Part shown: one piece after another, positions 9,404-22,293 of the stretch
Position numbering within the stretch: the stretch's first letter is position 1
Layout: every line of letters begins with the position of its first letter
DNA from: Rebecca billardiae RCC1528
Taxonomy: Eukaryota > Haptophyta
Direction: 5' to 3'
Length of the DNA: 64,000 nt
Assembly (NCBI GenBank): GCA_965240325.2
Contig: OZ251247.1
Location: 682,001-746,000 of the forward strand
The notes under the pieces: model-generated
Told to the model about the DNA's origin: nothing
Database searches by the model: none
Seen by the model: only the letters and a program-made list of their open reading frames with translations
Program-made: the position numbers and the translations under genes

Positions 9404-10039
9404 GCACGCGCGTTCCGTGCTACCACCCGTGCACACGGCGCCGCGCCCGCGCGGCGCGCCTGCGGCCGCGTGCGCGCTGAATTTACTACGGCAAGCTGAT
9501 GCGGATCGTCAGTCATATCATCATCGTCATCAGATTCTAGACCGCGCCATCCCGCGGGCGATGACGCGCCCGGACTCCCGGGCGGCTGGAGGCGCGGCCG
9601 AGCTACTCAGCTAGCCGGTGGCGCCGTCGCCGTCAGTGACTCGCCGTCGCACGCCACTCGCTCTCATATCATCACTCATCCGTAGTCGCCAGTACCGTAG
9701 TACTCATTTACGGGTAAATGATCCTGTGTGAATAGCCAATCGTGGTCCAATCAGGCCGTCTCAGACTGCCGCAGCAGTGTATTGGAGGCGCTCAACGTTC
9801 AGTTATTGATGAGCAGCGCGGCGGCGGCCATCCTTTCATCGAACCGGAGAGCGAGCGGCCTTTTGTTTCGGTGCCGGCAGCAAGGGTCGGCGCCCGCCCG
9901 CAGGCAGTGCAAGGCGCACCCGCCTGCTCGGTGCACGCCCGCTGCGCGGCACGGTCGCGCCAGCCCTCGGCCGCGCCCGCCCGCGCGCGCGTCCCCCACC
10001 GCCACCCTCGACGGCGCGTGCGCTTCCCGCGCTCCGGCC
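9404..10039. other. Intergenic region upstream of the anoctamin gene
   Basis: No family homology is recognised after the F-box gene. The frame of anoctamin exon 1 is open back to 9728, so an earlier start is formally possible, but that stretch is compositionally unlike the conserved protein. The part at 9480-9720 is AT-richer (GTCATATCATCATCGTCATC-like) and could carry the promoter. Confidence 0.5.
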
Positions 10040-11045
10040 ATGCGCCGACCGTCTATGAGCGGCGAGCTGCCGCCGCGCCGCGCGCCGCCGCGCCGCAAGT
10101 CGCTGGCGGCGCTGAGCGCGCCGCCGGTGGACGCGGAGCGTGACCCGAACCTGCTCGTCCCGGGCATGCCGCGCTACCTCAACGGCGAGGCCGCCTACTC
10201 GCTCTGCCTCGTCGTCCGACCGAACGGCGGCGGCGGCGGCGCGGCGGCGGCGCCCGCGGCGAGCGGCGGCGCGGGCGGCGTGGACGGCTCGGCGCCGGCG
10301 TACGCTGCGCCGCGCGCGGGCGCGCGGTGCAGCACGGCCTCCGCCGACGCCGCCGCCGACTCCTCGTGGCTCGCCGACGCGCGCCAGCCGCTCCCGCCGG
10401 ACGCGGCGGCCGCGGAGCGGCGCGAACTCTTCCGAGCGATGCGGCGCGCCGGTCTGGTGCTGCGGCGGGTCGAGAGCGTAACGGATCCGGAGAGCTTCTT
10501 CGTGGTGGTCGGCGCGGCGGAGGGGACGCTCGCCGCCATGGCCGAGGCGCTCGCCATGGACAAGCGCCTGCGCCACGAGTACGACGACCCGGTGCGGCGC
10601 GGCGCGCGGCGCGCGGCGCGCGGCATGTGCGCGGCGCGCGGTCGGCGCGATGCGTGCGGGGCGGTGTGGGCGGCGTGGGCGGGGCGCGTGGTGGGTGGCG
10701 GGCGCGCGTGGGGGGTCGGGAGGGCACGGTGTGACTGCGGGGTCGCGCGCTCTGGCCGCTGCCCTCGCCCTTCCCCTACCCTCCGCCCGCCCGCCCGCGC
10801 GCCCGCGCGCTCCGCGCACGCTTGCGCGCTGCTGCTGCTGCTGCGCCGCCGCCGCCGCCACGCCGCACCCACGCCCACACGCCCGCCTACCGCCCACCCC
10901 CGCCGGGGCCACCCCCGCAGGTGACACACGCGCCGTCGTACGAGCCCTTCACCGCCGCCCGGATGGCGGAGTTCCGCCCGGACGAGATGACGCTGCCGCC
11001 GCTCGTCGCGGCGGCGGCGGGGGCGGCGGAGGGCGGCGGTGCTGC

Positions 11046-11076
<31 letters not shown>

Positions 11077-14000
11077 TCGCTTGGCGGGCGCAGAGGCACC
11101 GGCGGTGGCGGCGGCGGCGGCGTCGGTGGCGGCGGCGGCTCGCGCGCGCCCACGCCCACGCACGCCTCGACGACCAACGGCGGCGGCGGCGGGCTGGCGG
11201 CAGCCATGGCCGCCGCTGTCACAGGCTCCTCCTCAGCCGCCGCCGCCGCCGCCGGCGGCGCCCCCGGTGGCGGCAGCCATGCTTCCAGGCAGCAGCAGCA
11301 GCAGCAGCCGCCGCCGCCGCAGGACCCGCTGACCCTCCCGCGGCCCATCGACCCGACCGTGCCGCACGATGGCTTCCCCTTCTCCTCGCTCGAGCGGCTG
11401 CGGCTGGTCGAAGCCATCGTCGAGCGCCCGCCTGAGCTGGTGCGCGCGCGTGCGCTCGCGCGCGGCGGGGCGGGGCGGGTGTTGGGCCGTTGGGGTGGTT
11501 GCGGGCGTGTGCGGGCGTGTGCGGGTGTGTCGCGGGGTGTGCGGGCGTGTCGCGTAGGGTGCGGTGGTGCGGGGCTGCCCGGGGCTGTGCGCTGCGAGCG
11601 GGGCAGGGCGGGTGCGCGCGCGGAGTGACAGACGGGCGCGCGCACTCACTCGGGTGTGTACTGCCGCTAATAAAAAAAAGAAATGCTGCGCGCGCACTCA
11701 CTAGGGTGTGTACTGCCGCTGCTGCTGCTGCCGCTGCTGCTGCGTGGGTGTGGGCAGGTAGCGCGCGCCTGCGGGGAGGGTAGGGGTGGCTCTGTGCGCT
11801 GTGCAGGCTCGGGGCGTGCGGCGCGGCGCAGCCCTACACCCACGCGCGCACATGCACTCACACGCCGCCACAACCGCCAACCGCCACCGCCACCACCTCC
11901 ACGCGCGCTCGCCGCCGCCGCTCGCCCCGTGCGCCTCAGGGCGGCTGCGGCTTCTCCCTCGAGTCGCTGCGCCGCGACGCGGCCGTCTTCGACTACTTCT
12001 TCCTGACGGACCCGGTGATGCACGCGCGGCTGCTGCGCGAGTGGGCATTCCCACACTACCAGTACCCGCGCCAGGCGGTGCGCGCGTACCTGGGCGACAA
12101 GGTGCGTGCGGCAGCGCGCGCGCCTAGGATAGGTTCCAACCAAAACCTAGGCGCACGCGCCTAGGATAGGGGTAGGGGCTGCGGTTAGGGTTCCAACCCT
12201 AACCGCGCGCGCGCGCGGAGGCGGCATCGGTTTGGCGCCGCTGGCTGCGTGTGTGTGCTGTGCTGCCGCGGTGACGCGTGCGCTGTGCGGTGTGCGCCCT
12301 CTCGGCGGTGTGCTGGCGTGGCCGGCGGTGCGCTCTCGTGGCGGTGTGCTGTGGTGGCGTGGCAGTGGCGCGCAGTGCATTGATGGCGTGCCCGCGCGTG
12401 CCGCCGCCGTGGCGGTGTGCTGGCGTGGCCGGCGGTGCGCTCTCGTGGCGGTGTGCTGTGGTGGCGTGGCAGTGGCGCGCAGTGCATTGATGGCGTGCCC
12501 GCGCGTGCCGCCGCCGTGGCGGTGTGCTGGCGTGGCCGGCGGTGCGCTCTCGTGGCGGTGTGCTGTGGTGGCGCGGCGGTGGCGCGCAGTGCGTTGATGG
12601 CGTGCCCGCGCGTGCCGCCGCCGTCGCGGCGGTGCTCCCACCGACCCACCCCCAACCCTCCCCCCAACCCTCCCCCCGCAGGTGGCGATGTACTTCGAGT
12701 ACCTGCAGGTGTACATGCGCCACCTGCTCGGCCTCGCCTGCCTCGCCGCGGGCGTGCTCGCCTACGGCGGCTACAGGCTCGCGCGCACCGGCTCGGTCGA
12801 CAACGCCGCCCTGCCCCCCTACGTGCTGGCGGTGTCGGCGTGGTCTGTGGTGTTCGCGAAGCGGTGGCGGCAGCGCACGGCGGAGCTCGTCTTCGAGTGG
12901 CACGCCGAGGGGTACGAGGCGCGCGAGCCGAGCCGGCCCGCGTACGTCGCGCACCCGCGCTCCGCGCTGCGGCGCGGCGTGCACGCGCCGGGCAACGGCG
13001 GTTTCATAGGGCTCCCCGAAACCGACGAGACGCCGCTGACGGCGGTGGTCAACAAGACGTTACACCGGAAGCGGGTGCGCGTGGGCGTGGGCGCGACGCT
13101 GCTCGTGATCGGCGGCGTGGCGGTGGGCGCGCTCGGCGTGATTGCCGCGCGGCTGCGCTTCGACACACTCCTCAGCGGCTCGGGCGTACCCTTCTCGGAG
13201 GTGTGCGCCGAATCAGCATGGCCGCCGCCGAATCAGCATGGCTGCCGCCGAGTCAGCATGGCCGCCGCGCGGGCTCACGCCCCACACACCCTCCCGCGCG
13301 CGCGTGTGGCACCGTGGCGCGCGTCCCCGCGCCGTGCCGCACCGCCTCGCCGCCTCGCGCCGCACCGCGCCGCGCGCCGCGCGTCTGCACCCTGCGCCGC
13401 GCCGCCGCGTGCGCGCGCGCGCGCAGCTTCTCTCCCTCCTGCTGGGCTCGGCGATGACGGCGCTGTTCATCAACTTTGCAAACGCGGCGTGGGGCGTGCT
13501 GGGGCGGCGCATCACGGCGTGGGAGCTGCACCGGACCGAGACGCAGTTCGAGGCGAGCGCAGGGTCCGGGCGGGGCGGGGGTGTCCGGGCGTGCGCCGGG
13601 CGTGGGTGCGTGTGGCCGTGTGCGTGCGTGTGCGGTGGCGCGGAGGTGGCGAGGGGATGCGGATTGTTTCTTCCTTTGTTTTCTCGTCGGCGGAACCTGC
13701 ATTCCCGGTTCTTTCCTCGCGTGCCCCGGCACCACCCACCCGCCAACACACACACACACACCCACACACGCGCGCGCACACGCGCACACTAACCTCGCGC
13801 CGCCCCTCCTGCGTGCCCCGCAGGACGCGCTCATCTTCAAGACCTTCGCCTTCCAGTTCGTCAACAGCTACGCCACCCTCCTGTACATCGGCACGTTCAA
13901 GCAATTCGGCTGGCGGCTCTTCGGCGACCCGGGGCTGCAGGAGCGCTGCTTTGGCGGCGGCAGCTGCCTGACCGAGCTGGCGGTGCAGACGGCTGTGCTC

Positions 14001-17000
14001 TTCCTTGGGAAGGAAACCTTCTGGCGGTGCGCGCGCGCGAGGTTAGGGTTAGGGGGGTTAGGGGTAGGGTTAGGGCCGCACGCCCGCGCGTGCGCCTGCA
14101 CGCACGCGGCGGCGCGGGCAGCGGCGCGCGAGGCCGCACGCCGGAGCCTGCGCCTGCGCGCACGCGGTGGCGCGAGCGCGCTGCCCGCTGCTGCCCCCGC
14201 GCGCCCGCCCCTGCGCGCCGGCGCGTGCGACCGCGCGCCGACTGCCGCGCGCGCCCCCGCGGCGGCCGCACCGCACCGCGCCCTTCCCGACCCCCGGCTG
14301 TCCCACCCACCACCACCACCCCGCGCGCGCGCAGGCACACCAAGACGGCCGTGTGGCTGCGCCTCAAGCCGCTCGTCCGCCGCATCGTCGCGCGCGGCGG
14401 CGGCGCACTGTCGCCGCGCCGCCGCCCGCCGCCGCCGCCGGCGGCGCTCGCGCCGCCGGCGGGTGCGGCCGACGGTGGCGGTGGTGGCGGTGGGCGGGCG
14501 GGTGGTGGGCACGCGGGGCGCAGCGCGGTCGCCGCGCCGGTGGACGCGCGCTCGCGCACGCTCGGCGGCGACACGAGCGCCGCCGCCGCCGCCGCCTCCG
14601 CCGCCGTCGCCGCCGCCGGCTCGGCCGCGCCCGGCGGCGCCGGCGGCGGCGGCGCGCGCGGCGGCGCGGCGGGCGCCGCCGGCGGCCCCGGCGGCGCGGC
14701 GGGCGAGCACGCGCCGCGCGACGCCCGGCGCGTGTCCCTCCGCCTCACCAGCCCGCGCTCCGGCTCGGCGCCCGGACTCGCGGCCGGACTCCGGCCGCTC
14801 GACCCCGGGCTCTGGTCGGCGATTTTAGTTTTGGGCGAGACGGAATTTCTCAAGCCAATTGTTGGCGAAGGGCCGGTGGCGGGCGCGGACGGGCTCGGCG
14901 GCGACGAGCCGCCGCCGTCGCCGTGGCGCACGGGCGGCAGGGCGCGCGCGGCCGAGTCGCCCAGGGGCGGCAGCGGCGGTGGCGGCGGCTCCCGCCGCAA
15001 CTCGTTCGGAGACGCGATGGCGGGCGCGGCGCGCACCGCCGCCGCGTCACCGCGCACCGCCGCCGCCGCGCTCCGCCGCACTCTCTCGGCCGGACAGGAC
15101 CCGGACGCGCCGCCGAGCCACGGCTGGTACGGCGGCTCGCTGCCGCGCTGGGACGACGGCTTCGGGTACGAGGCGGTGTATGGCGACGGCCCGCCGCCGC
15201 CGCCGGACTGGGCGACGGCGGGCGGCGTGTACGGCGGCGGCGGCGGCGGCGGCGCGGACGGCGGCGGGGCCGGCGGGACAGGCGGCGGCGGCGGCGGCGG
15301 CCTCGGCGCTCACCGGCCACCGCCGGTGCGTACGCCGTCGGAGCAGCTTGGCATGGCGCCGCCGCCCGGCCGTGGCGGCAGCGGCGGCAGCGGCAGCGGC
15401 GGCGGCGGCGGCGCGGGCGCGGGCGCGCGGCTGAGCGGTGCCTCCGCCGTCACCGCCGGCGGCGGCAGCGGGCGCGCGAGCGCAGCCGGCGGCGGCGGCG
15501 GCGGCGGCGCTGCGGCGGCAGTCGGCCCCCGGCGCGCGAGCGGCGGCGGTCGGCTCTCGCGCGGCGCGAGCCTGGGGCACGGCGGCGGGCGCGGCCTCTC
15601 GCGCGGTGGCACCTCCGCCGCCTCCGCCGCCGCCGCCGCCAGCGGCGGCAAGCTCCACCGCTCCTGCAGCGGCGCCTCCTCCGGCACCGCCCACGCCGGC
15701 GCCGCGGCGCCGCAACTTCTCTCGCACCCGCGCAAGAGCCGCGCGGGGCAGCTCGAAGCGCGGCTGGAGGCCGGGGTGGGCACGTGGGCGGCGCGGCTAT
15801 GCGGGAGCGGGGTCTCCCCTGCCGAGGAGCGCGCGGCACGCGAGGTGCTGCGCAGGGGGCTGCAGGCGCGCCTCGAGCGCGAGTGGCGCTTGCCAGAGTA
15901 CCCTGGTGCGCGCGCGCCGCCGTGCGCGCGCCGCCGTGCGCGCGCCGCCGTGCGCGTGTGCCGCGCCGGGCGCCGCGCGGGGCGTGGGGGGGGGGGGTCT
16001 TGCGCGCGCGCGTGCGCGCACGCACGCATGCACGCCAACGCACCATCCACCCCCGCGCGCACGCACGCGCCTGCCCCCACCCGCACCACACCCGCCGCCG
16101 CCGCGCGTGCCCACTGACCCACTTTACCCACCTTACCCACCTTACTTACGTGCGTGGCGGCGTACTTATTACGAAACAGGCACTTTCCACGAGTTCTCCG
16201 AGATGGCGGTGCAGTTTGGGTACGTGGCGATGTTCGCCATCGCGCTGCCGCCCGCCGCGCTGCTCGCCATCGGCAACAACACGGTCGAGCGGAAGACGGA
16301 CGCTCTCAAGGTGCGGCGGCGGCGGTGGCGGCGCTGCTGCTGCTGCTGCTGTGGGCTGCGTGTCAGGGGGGGGGGGGGGCGGCGGCGGCTGCCGCTGCTT
16401 CCGCGCGCGCGCGCCGCGCGCGGCGTCTCGCGCGCGCGCGCCCGGGCGCCCGCCGCCGGCTGCCCCCCGCGCGTGCTGACGCGCTGCCGCCGCCGCGGCG
16501 CTCCCCGGCCCGCGCGCCCCGCCGCGATGGCCCACCCGCATTGCCGCATCTCCGGCCTCCGCCATCTTTATTTGCTCTCGCTCCTTTTCCCTCGCCTTGC
16601 CCAAACAAACAAATGCGCTTGCGGATCTGATGGTTCTTTGGCGACGACGACGATCATCCTTTCTCCGTCCCCCACCCCATCCGCCCGCCGCCCGCTTCTG
16701 CGCGCCGGCCGCGCGGCGCGCAGGCGCTGCACCTGTGTCGGCGCGCGCGGTACGTCGGCGCGGAGGACATCGGCGCGTGGGAGCACGTGCTCGAGCTGAT
16801 CGCGTTCCTCTCCATCGTCACCAACATGGTCATCCTCTGGCAGGTGAGCAGCGTGCGCGCGGCCGGTGCCGCAGTGGGCGCGCCCACTGCGGCACCCGCG
16901 CCGCGCCCACCGCTGCACCGGCCAGCAGCACCGCAGTGGGCGCGCCCACCGCGACGCCCGCCGCGCGGCGGTGCGACGGCGCGCCGCCTCCGCTAAGGCC

Positions 17001-18327
17001 GCCCCTACCCCCCAACGCCCACCACCCCCAACTTCTCCCCCTCCCCGTCCCCTACACCCCTTACCCTATCCAAACCCCTAACCCCATCCACCCCGAATCC
17101 TCCTACCCGTACTCCTACCCATACCCCTACCCGTACCCCTACCCGTACTCCTACCCTACCCCCGCAGGCGTCCAGGTCGGTCGAGCTGTACACGGACGCG
17201 CTCGGCCTGCCCCGCCCGGACTCGGTGGTGGGCGGCCGGCTGTGGGTGGTGGTCGTCCTCGAGCACGCGCTCATCGCCATGCGCATCCTCCTCGGCAGGG
17301 TCATCGTCGACAGGCCGCGATGGGTGCGTGATGCGCGCGCCTTTTCTTGGCTTCGTGTGTCGTATGAGATGACGATTTGTTTTCCCCTGTTGCTTCGTTC
17401 GATGCGCGAGCGCATGCGCGCGCGCGAGAGAGAGCGCGCGTGCGCCTTTCGCTGCGTGCGCGTCTGCCGCGCCGTGCGCGTGCTGTGCGTGCGCGCACAC
17501 GCGCGCCGCCGCGCGCGCCCACGCGCCGCCGCCGCCGCGCGCCCACGCCGCGCGCGCGCAGGTCGTGCGCGCGGCGACGCGCGTCGCGCACCGCCACCGC
17601 ATGCTCACGCGCCGCGGCCGTGGCTCCGTCGCCCCGGGCAGCGGCGGCCATGCCGGCGGCGGCCATGCTGCCGGCGGCGGCCATGCTGCCGGCGGCGGCC
17701 ACGCCGGCTCCAGCATGGCTGCCGGCGGCTCGAAGGGCGGCGTGCGGTACAGAGGGCGCGCAGCCGCGGGCCTGGCGGGCGCGATGGTCGGAGGCCTCGG
17801 CGCCGGCCTCGGGCTCGGCTGGGCTGGAGGTACGCGCCGCGAGATTGCAATCTCGCACCGCGCCGCGCCGCGAGAGTGCACCCTCGGCGCGCGGCGCGCG
17901 GCCGCCGCCGCCTCCAGCGCGCGTGCGCCGCGCATGCGCGCGGCCCGGCCCGCGCCGCGCGTGCGCCCTCGCCGCGCACCCAGGCTGTGCCGAGTGCGCA
18001 CGCGCGCGTAGGCGCGGTGGCGCCGGCCCACGCGCAGTGGGCGCGGCTCACGCGCCGCCGCCCCGCGCGCGCGCTCCGTCCCTCTCTCGCGCGCGCGCGC
18101 GGCGTGGAGCAGGCGGCGAGGGCGCGGGCGGCGGCGCGTACGGCAGCGGCGGCAGCGCCGGCGCCTCAGCTAGCGCCTCCACGCCCCACACGCCAGGAGG
18201 AGGCCCCTTCGGTGGCTGCGGCGGAGGTGGCCGCGGCAACGTCAGCGCGGCGGCCGGGCGCGGCGGCGCGGTGGCAGAAGTGTCGGTGGCTGATCTCGAG
18301 CAGCTGAGCGTCGACTTCGAGTGCTGA
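10040..18327 (+). CDS. Anoctamin/TMEM16 family membrane protein, 12 exons
   Basis: Exons: 10040-10591, 10921-11439, 11940-12101, 12682-13200, 13427-13552, 13824-14026, 14335-15905, 16180-16310, 16724-16843, 17168-17323, 17562-17829, 18113-18327 (1513 residues, all phases consistent). Anoctamins are dimeric membrane proteins acting as Ca2+-activated ion channels or lipid scramblases. The N-terminal cytosolic region ([16 protein letters not shown]) resembles the dimerisation domain. Family hallmarks follow: [57 protein letters not shown], then [16 protein letters not shown] (the Asn-Asn-x-x-Glu of the Ca2+-site helix) and [17 protein letters not shown]. Exon 7 carries about 480 residues of Gly/Ala/Arg/Pro-rich sequence between the fourth and fifth membrane segments. 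Intron 5 has a GC donor (13553, GCGAGC). Start chosen at [12 protein letters not shown]. Channel versus scramblase activity cannot be told. Confidence 0.88.
12181..12206. repeat. Perfect telomere-like hairpin in anoctamin intron 3
   Basis: GCGGTTAGGGTT and AACCCTAACCGC are perfect inverted copies with a 2-base loop. A second, weaker inverted pair (CGCCTAGG at 12121 and CCTAGGCG at 12146) lies just before it. Both include GGTTAGGG- or TAGG-type telomere-like words. Confidence 0.7.
12305..12625. repeat. 107-bp minisatellite, about three units, in intron 3
   Basis: The word TGCTGGCGTGGCCGGCGG starts at 12311, 12418 and 12525, an exact 107-bp period. Copies differ at only a few bases. The array lies inside intron 3 of the anoctamin gene, so its frames are not coding. 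Confidence 0.85.
13745..13795. repeat. CA/CG dinucleotide microsatellite in intron 5
   Basis: A run of ACACAC passes into CGCGCACACGCGCACAC about 30 bp before the exon 6 acceptor at 13823, within the GC-AG intron of the anoctamin gene. Confidence 0.7.
14040..14075. repeat. Interstitial TTAGGG-like tract in intron 6
   Basis: Starting 14 bases after the exon 6 donor, the sequence reads GGTTAGGGTTAGG followed by degenerate GGGGTTAGGGG and TAGGGTTAGGG units. It matches a TTAGGG-type telomere repeat but is short and internal. Confidence 0.7.
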
Positions 18328-19621
<1,294 letters not shown>

Positions 19622-22086
19622 TCACAGCACCAGCTCATCAGCGGCCTTGCCGCTCTGCTCCCACGCCTCACGCACCGCCTTCTTGCCCGCCTCGCTGAGG
19701 TCATTGTCCCTGAGAGAGGCGCCGCACGAGGGGTGGGCACGTGGCGTGAGCGTGGGAAAGAGCAGCAGAGCATACACGCGCCATGCATGCCAGCCCAGGC
19801 GCATGAAAACGCGTCGCACGCGCCAGAGGCAGCAGCAGCTGCAGCGCTTGCACGCTCGGACACAGCCCAAACAAAAGTACGCTGCGAGTGCAGGGTGGCG
19901 CGCCCAACGTGCGTCCACTGCATAATGCCCACCCGGCACACACCCATTGGGCCCCACGCCTCCGCGCACCCGCCGCGCTCTCGGCCGGGCGCGTGCGCAC
20001 GTACTCCAGGTTGAGCGTCTGCAGGGAGCTGCAGAGGCGCACTGCCGCAGCAATAGCAGTTGCCCCCTCGTCACCGATGTAGTTGGAGCTACGGGAGGCG
20101 CGGTGGGAAGGGCGGGTGCGCAGAGCGAGCGTGTATGGTTGACGATCGCGCGCGCGCGATGCACCCAGCTCAAGCACACGCGAGCGCGCCACACGTGCAG
20201 CTGCCACAGCGCCAGGCTGCCTTGGGCAGTTGCTGCCCTGCAGCAGGCGCACGCGGCACGCGCCAGAGGCAGCCTCAGTCGGGCGCACGCACGTACCCAC
20301 GCCAGAGCACCTGCAGGGTGTGGCTGTGGCCCAATGCCTCTGCGATCGCAGTGGCGCCCGCGTCACCGAACTCGTTCGCACTGTGGGAGGCGGGGCAGGA
20401 GGGGCGGGCGCTCTGCTCGAGCGTGAGTGGCTGCATACATCTCGCGCACGCACGTGGCTGTGCATGACTGCCCATGCACGCACACGCGCCTTGCACGCGC
20501 CACCGCAACAGCGGCCAGCCGCCACGCGACCCCACCGACAGGGCACGCCCGGGGCTGCCTCTGCCGTCGCGCGCGCACGCTCGGCCAAAGCCAGTGGGTA
20601 GGCTGCGAGCGCGTGCTGCGCTCTAGAAGACGCCTGTACTGTCCGCTGCACATCGCCCCTCTGACTGGCACACAAGTCAGCTGCACCTCTGTCACCACAG
20701 CTCCACACGTTCCCAGCGCCCACCACCGCGCGTGTGCACGCGTACCCGAGACGAAGCGTGTGCAGGGAGGTGCTATCGCGCACTGCGTCAGCGATCGCAG
20801 TGGCGCCAGCGTCGCCGATCGAGTTGACACTACGGGAGTAGGCGCGGCGGGAGGAGGGGCAGGCGTGAGGAGTCAGCGTGAGTGGTTGTCCACTATATGC
20901 GCGCGCGCGGCACATGCCCACCAGAGCACACGCAGACGCGCCGGACGGGCCGCTGTCACAGTGCCCCCGGGCACCCTGCTGCCACGGCGCGCGCCCGAGG
21001 CCACCGCCACTGCCACGCGCGCACGCTCGGACACAGCCAGGGAATGCTGTGTGCGCGAGTGCGGCGCATGCGTCGTGCGTCCACTGAGTACTGATCAATG
21101 CCCAGCTGGCACACGCCCGCAAAGACCCAGACCTCAGCGCCTTCCCCACGCTCGCCGCTGTGCGCACATACTCGAGGTCAAGCGTCTGCAGGGAGCGGAT
21201 ATGGCGCACTGCGTCCGCGATCGCAGTTGCGCCCGCTGCGCTGAGCGCGTTGTTACTGCGGGAGGAGGGGCGGGTGCGCTGCGCGAGCGTGAGCGGCTGC
21301 CAATCATGCGCACGCTCGGTGCACGCCCCGCACGCACACGCACGCGCATCACGCGCGTCGCTGCCAAAGTACCCGACCCCCGGCCGCGCAGCCCTGCTGC
21401 CGCCGCTTGCGCGAGAGGCAGCAGCAGTTGCCGCCGGGCGCGCACGCTTGGACACAGCCGGAGAGTGCGCGTCGCGCGCGTGCGGCGCGCTCAATGTGCG
21501 TCGGCTACACAGCGCCCAGCTGGCACATGGCCTGCAGTCACACGCCTTCCCCGCGCCGGCCGCCACGCGCGTGCGCACGCACTCGAGGTTGAGCGTCTGC
21601 AGGGTGCGGCTGTGGCGCACTTTGTCCGTGATCGCAGTGACGCCCGCGTCGCCGATGGCGTTGTTGCTGCGGGAGGCGCGGCGGGAGGGCCGGGCGCGCG
21701 GCACGCGCGCGCGCGGTTGTCGATCGCTCGCGCGTGGCGCATGCCGCCCAGAGCACGTGCACGCGCGCCGCACGCGCAGCTGCCACAGAGCCCCGCGGTC
21801 GCGCCGCCCTGCTGTTGCCGTTGCTGTGCGCGCGCGCGCGCGCACGCCGTCGCCATAGCTGCAGCGTCGTCGCGCGCACGCGCGCGCACCTGAGGTCGAT
21901 GATCGCCGGAGCGTCGCCGTCGTCGTGGCGGGTATCCTCTCCCGCGCGCGCGTGAGCTTCCGCGCCGCAGGGGATCTTGCGGCAGGGCCACATGCTCGCG
22001 CGGGCGGGGGAAGGGCGCACTGAGCCAAGACTGAGCACTCGCGTCGCTTTTTGCGCTGCTCGATGCTCATCATCATTGATGAGCAC
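19622..22086 (-). CDS. Small leucine-rich repeat protein, one LRR per exon
   Basis: Exons on the minus strand: 22086-21890, 21666-21583, 21255-21172, 20829-20746, 20380-20297, 20088-20005, 19709-19622 (234 residues). An internal ATG at 21993 would give 203. Each of the five middle exons is exactly 84 nt, phase 2 at both ends, and encodes one 28-residue ribonuclease-inhibitor-type LRR such as NNAIGDAGVTAITDKVRHSR followed by TLQTLNL. Donors are GTACGTGCG-like. The last exon ends EQSGKAADELVL. LRR solenoids bind proteins; the partner is unknown. One continuous 845-residue frame across the locus is intron read-through and was not used. The start codon and any upstream exon are uncertain. It lies 207 bp downstream of the F-box gene at 22294, in the same orientation. 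Confidence 0.78.
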
Positions 22087-22293
22087 TGAGCTGACGACAA
22101 CGACGACGCGACAACTGCCGCACTGCGGAGCCGCATCCCATATATCATGTTTTTACTCATTCTGGGATGCCAATCTACATCAATCTCGCCTGCCTGAGCT
22201 GTGTATGCGTCTCGTATGACTTTACAGTGACGATGCAATCATCAGCGCCCGAGTTACAGTGATGCAATCAGCACTCGAGTTGGAGCCATCGGC

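Noticed and set aside
12305-12625. CRISPR-like array
   Set aside because: The units are contiguous 107-bp tandem copies without spacers, within a eukaryotic intron.
19701-22238. A single 845-residue minus-strand protein
   Set aside because: LRR units are separated by 200-370 bp of non-LRR sequence bounded by GT...AG, and every LRR block is exactly 84 nt in phase 2. The long frame is intron read-through in GC-rich DNA.
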